This document shows positions 61,596-64,000 of a DNA stretch of 64,000 bases, piece by piece. The translations under genes and the position numbers were made by a program. The notes beneath the pieces were generated by a model that was given only the letters and a program-made list of their open reading frames with translations, ran no database searches and was not told the DNA's origin. The stretch is from contig CAZHDW010000012.1 in NCBI GenBank assembly GCA_964531265.1, forward strand, positions 1 through 64,000, given 5' to 3'. The DNA comes from Hominenteromicrobium sp964531265 (GTDB taxonomy: Bacteria; Bacillota; Clostridia; Oscillospirales; Acutalibacteraceae). Each line of letters starts with the position of its first letter. Within the stretch, counting starts at the first letter, position 1.

Positions 61596-62897
61596 ATGGC
61601 TGATATCAAAGCCTTTCACGCATTGCGTTTTACAAGCCGTGCAGGTGCTATAGAAGAGCTTACCTGCGCACCGTACGATATCATAAGCGAGGCACAGCGT
61701 GCCGAGTATCTTGCCAAAAATGAGCACAATGTGGTGCGTCTTGAGCTTCCAAAGGGCGAAGATCCCTATAAGACTGCTGCAAGCACACTCAATAATTGGC
61801 GCGAAAACGACATTTTGAAGCCGGATGATGACGCCGGTATTTATATTTATGAGGAAGAATTTCTCAGCGGTGTGGATCACGGCGAGAAAAAATCCCTCAA
61901 GGGCATTCTCTCCCTTGTACGCGTGGAGGATTTTTCCGCAGGAGTGGTTCTTCCGCATGAGGAGACGCTTTCCAAGGCAAAGAAGGATCGCTTTGAGCTG
62001 ATGAAGGCCACAAACTGCAATTTCAGCCCGATATACTCACTTTATAATGACGAAAACGGTGAAACAAGACGCAGAATTGACAGACTTTCCGCCGGAAAGC
62101 CCGTGTATGAATTCTCCGACGGCCTTGTCACGCATCGTCTTTGGGTGGTAAACGACAAAATGGCGATAGAAGCCTTCCGCATGGATTTTGCTCCGAGAAA
62201 GCTCTATATTGCAGATGGTCACCACCGCTATGAAACAGCGATAAATTACCGCAATTATTGCCGCGAAAACGCAGTTTGGGCACCCGGCAGCGAATTTATC
62301 ATGATGATGCTTGTCGATATGGCAGATCCCGGACTGGTGGTACATCCCACTCATCGCCTGATACGCGACCTGCCGAACTTCTCCGCCGAAAAGCTAATTG
62401 CGAACTGCGCAGAGCTTTTCTCCGCCGAGACGCTCTCCGGCGTTGATGATATTCAGCCGTGCCTTGACAGGGATTACAGCGAGGGCAAGAAGTCCTTTGT
62501 GCTTGCAGCCGTGGAAAACGGCACACTTTCGTGCACACTGCTGTCCCTTAAGGATGACACAGCCATGTCTGCGGCTCTCCCGGAGAAGGATGAAGCCTAC
62601 CGTCAGCTCGATGTAAGCGTGCTGCATACGCTCATTCTCGAAAAGGCACTCGGCATAGACAGGGAAAACCTTGCGAGCCAGAAAAACCTCACCTATACAC
62701 GCTCCCTCGATGATGCGCTCAGCAGCGTTGAAGGCGGTACAGCACAGTGCGCATTCATTCTCAACCCAACCAGAGTTGAGGAAATAGGCGCAGTGGCAGC
62801 CGCCGGAGAGAAAATGCCGCAGAAATCGACCTATTTCTATCCGAAGCTCATCACCGGACTGGTCATGAACGACCTTGAGCAGCCGGTATACGAATAA
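61596..62897 (+). CDS. DUF1015-family protein
   Basis: 433 aa from MADIKAFHALRFTS (GAGGGAG upstream). Family segments: CAPYDIISEAQRAEYLAKNEHNVVRLELPKGEDPY, GIYIYEEEF, LYIADGHHRYETAINYR, MMMLVDMADPGLVVHPTHRLI. The HH pairs suggest metal or phosphate handling. The family appears near serA/serC in other clostridia, with a role reported to be linked to serine or cofactor metabolism in places, but the function here is not established. Confidence 0.9.
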   Translation: MADIKAFHALRFTSRAGAIEELTCAPYDIISEAQRAEYLAKNEHNVVRLELPKGEDPYKTAASTLNNWRENDILKPDDDAGIYIYEEEFLSGVDHGEKKSLKGILSLVRVEDFSAGVVLPHEETLSKAKKDRFELMKATNCNFSPIYSLYNDENGETRRRIDRLSAGKPVYEFSDGLVTHRLWVVNDKMAIEAFRMDFAPRKLYIADGHHRYETAINYRNYCRENAVWAPGSEFIMMMLVDMADPGLVVHPTHRLIRDLPNFSAEKLIANCAELFSAETLSGVDDIQPCLDRDYSEGKKSFVLAAVENGTLSCTLLSLKDDTAMSAALPEKDEAYRQLDVSVLHTLILEKALGIDRENLASQKNLTYTRSLDDALSSVEGGTAQCAFILNPTRVEEIGAVAAAGEKMPQKSTYFYPKLITGLVMNDLEQPVYE

Positions 62898-62930
62898 TAT
62901 TTCCCAAACAAAAAGAAGTCTGCGAGCAGA

Positions 62931-62963
62931 AAAAGAGCCGTGTATCCGTTTGAGATACACGGC
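62931..62963 (-). terminator. Terminator between the DUF1015 gene and the GDPD gene
   Basis: GCCGTGTATC/GATACACGGC, 10-bp stem, 7-nt loop, followed on the minus strand by TCTTTTTC. It terminates the GDPD transcript and may also stop the converging DUF1015 one. Confidence 0.85.
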
Positions 62964-62988
62964 CCTTCATTGTTTTACGGACAGAATA

Positions 62989-63756
62989 TTACAGGAGCTT
63001 TTTACTCTCTGTAAGCTTTTTCTCGATGGCTTCAAAATCGCTTGTGTGAGGGTACTCGGCCATATCCGGATGATACCTGAACGCCGCTTCCGCGTTTTCC
63101 GCATTCAAGGATATAGTCGCAAGCATACAGCCACTCTCTCTTATCCTTCGGATATTCTCATCCGAGAAATCCCCCGTATAGGCATAGCATTTATCCGCAT
63201 AATCCTTTACGTTGCTGAGCAGCTCCCTTGTGTAATTCCACGGAGTATCGATAAAGCGCGCCTGCGGATCTATTTTGAGTATGCGGTTTATGGCCTCCGC
63301 TCCGGCACCGTTTGTGGCATATACCACTCTGCCCCTCATGCCGTGGCTAACCACTTCATGCGCCACATCCTCTGCATGCAAAATGCCCTCCTTGAGGTCG
63401 ATATTCAGGCACATGCCCGCAAAATAGACCAGATCAAGGGTCTGTTCAAGCGTCGGGACATGATCCTCCTCAGTCAGTTCCTCAGTCAAATGCACCCTTG
63501 CGATATCCTCATAATCGGTATCGGAAATAACATAGGTGACCGGCTCGCCCTGTTCGTTGAACCCCCTAACCTCGGCGTCGTGATTCACAATAAAAACGCC
63601 GTCAAGCGTGGTTCGGACATCCGTTTCTATCATGTCAGCACCCTTTTGCGCCGCAAGCCTGTAGGCCGCAAGCGTATTTGAATGCACATTTCCCGTAACA
63701 AAGCCCTGATGCGCGGAGGATATCCACGTCTTTCCGTTTTTCCAGCCGGAGCTCAT
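62989..63756 (-). CDS. Glycerophosphodiester phosphodiesterase-family protein, variant active site
   Basis: 255 aa. TIM barrel of the GDPD family: catalytic His in SAHQGF and NHDAEV, metal ligands in MIETDV. The usual HRG is HQG, PENT is HSNT, and the third acidic ligand (typically IEIK) reads IDLK. Hydrolyses glycerophosphodiesters to glycerol-3-phosphate, or may act on a related substrate. GGGGAAG precedes the ATG. No signal peptide, so cytoplasmic. Confidence 0.85.
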   Translation of the reverse strand: MSSGWKNGKTWISSAHQGFVTGNVHSNTLAAYRLAAQKGADMIETDVRTTLDGVFIVNHDAEVRGFNEQGEPVTYVISDTDYEDIARVHLTEELTEEDHVPTLEQTLDLVYFAGMCLNIDLKEGILHAEDVAHEVVSHGMRGRVVYATNGAGAEAINRILKIDPQARFIDTPWNYTRELLSNVKDYADKCYAYTGDFSDENIRRIRESGCMLATISLNAENAEAAFRYHPDMAEYPHTSDFEAIEKKLTESKKLL

Positions 63757-63847
63757 ACCAACTTCCCCTTTGCTTGCCGTTATACTTTAACGGTATTATT
63801 TGAGGTCATTGTAGCACCAAAGGACGGAAATTTCAACTCAATCAGGC

Positions 63848-64000
63848 TTATATTTTTCTGCCGGATGCGGCCTCGAAATGATACTTTACAATGCCGAGAT
63901 CAAGCTTTGTGTAGAAGCCCTTGCCGCAGGTGGCCCTGACCTCTTCGCTTGGCAGAAGCTCTATTTTGAACTTCTGCTGATTCATAGCCGTCGGTGCAAG
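63848..64000 (-). CDS. Nitroreductase-family protein, C-terminal fragment (runs off the window)
   Basis: The last 50 codons of a minus-strand gene are seen; the 5' part lies beyond 64000. APTAMNQQKFK and the end LDLGIVKYHFEAASG match the flavin-binding C-terminal half of nitroreductase-fold oxidoreductases, where the Asn and Gln contact FMN. The reading frame stays open to the window edge. Confidence 0.7.
   Translation of the reverse strand, partial: LAPTAMNQQKFKIELLPSEEVRATCGKGFYTKLDLGIVKYHFEAASGRKI

Noticed and set aside
1..64000. CRISPR array, prophage or insertion sequence
   Set aside because: No regularly spaced repeats, transposase or phage structural genes were seen.

Overview
The window looks like a chromosomal segment from an anaerobic, spore-forming Firmicute of class Clostridia, plausibly an Oscillospirales-type gut commensal. 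Support: Bacillus/Clostridium-type gene order (darA-holB-ricT ... trmN6-rsmI), spoVT and ricT, a FabK/FabT-type fatty-acid operon in the same order as Streptococcus pneumoniae, a 2x[4Fe-4S] ferredoxin, GGAGG ribosome sites and sigma-A promoters. Assignment below class is inference. No rRNA, CRISPR array, integrase or insertion sequence was found. The only tRNA is tRNA-Ala(CGC) at the left edge.

0.2-10.3 kb is the accessory part. It has ten genes, nearly all of unknown function: two soluble VirD4/TraG-like ATPases without membrane anchors, a ClpP-like peptidase with an intact S-H-D triad, an AAA-like protein with a degenerate P-loop, two helical-repeat proteins, three other unknowns and a divergently transcribed protein that may be a sigma-like regulator. 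Relaxase, VirB-type channel genes and integrase are all absent. A bipartite promoter-like motif (TGCGGAGA-N13-GCGTTG followed by A/T) recurs before three transcription units, which suggests one dedicated regulon. This is the best candidate for an undescribed system.

10.4-30.4 kb: an aldo/keto reductase behind a MerR-type 19-bp-spacer promoter; a zinc-ribbon membrane protein; a MATE exporter; a minus-strand operon (repeat lipoprotein, response regulator, histidine kinase, DUF1385, PrmC, Dabb); two tandem paralogous envelope proteins; a 957-aa protein resembling a catalytically dead P1B ATPase beside rlmB; a ~790-bp non-coding stretch with DnaA-box-like repeats; DUF6062 plus an OGG-type DNA glycosylase; and a TetR/MATE divergent pair with two matching operators.

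30.4-42.8 kb: a methyltransferase, hemW, rsmI, trmN6, ferredoxin, ricT, holB, darA, an alanine/sodium symporter and an amidase on the minus strand, then a heterodimeric ABC exporter behind a leader that folds as five consecutive hairpins.

42.8-52.3 kb: a complete type II fatty-acid operon (fabT-like regulator, fabH, fabK, fabD, fabG, fabF, accB, fabZ, accC, accD, accA) without acpP, with a FabT-like operator and sigma-A promoter upstream.

52.5-64 kb: an M23 peptidase, serine hydrolase, MFS permease, purC, GH43 enzyme, spoVT, an EF-G paralogue, a DUF1015 protein, a GDPD-family phosphodiesterase and the 3' end of a nitroreductase.
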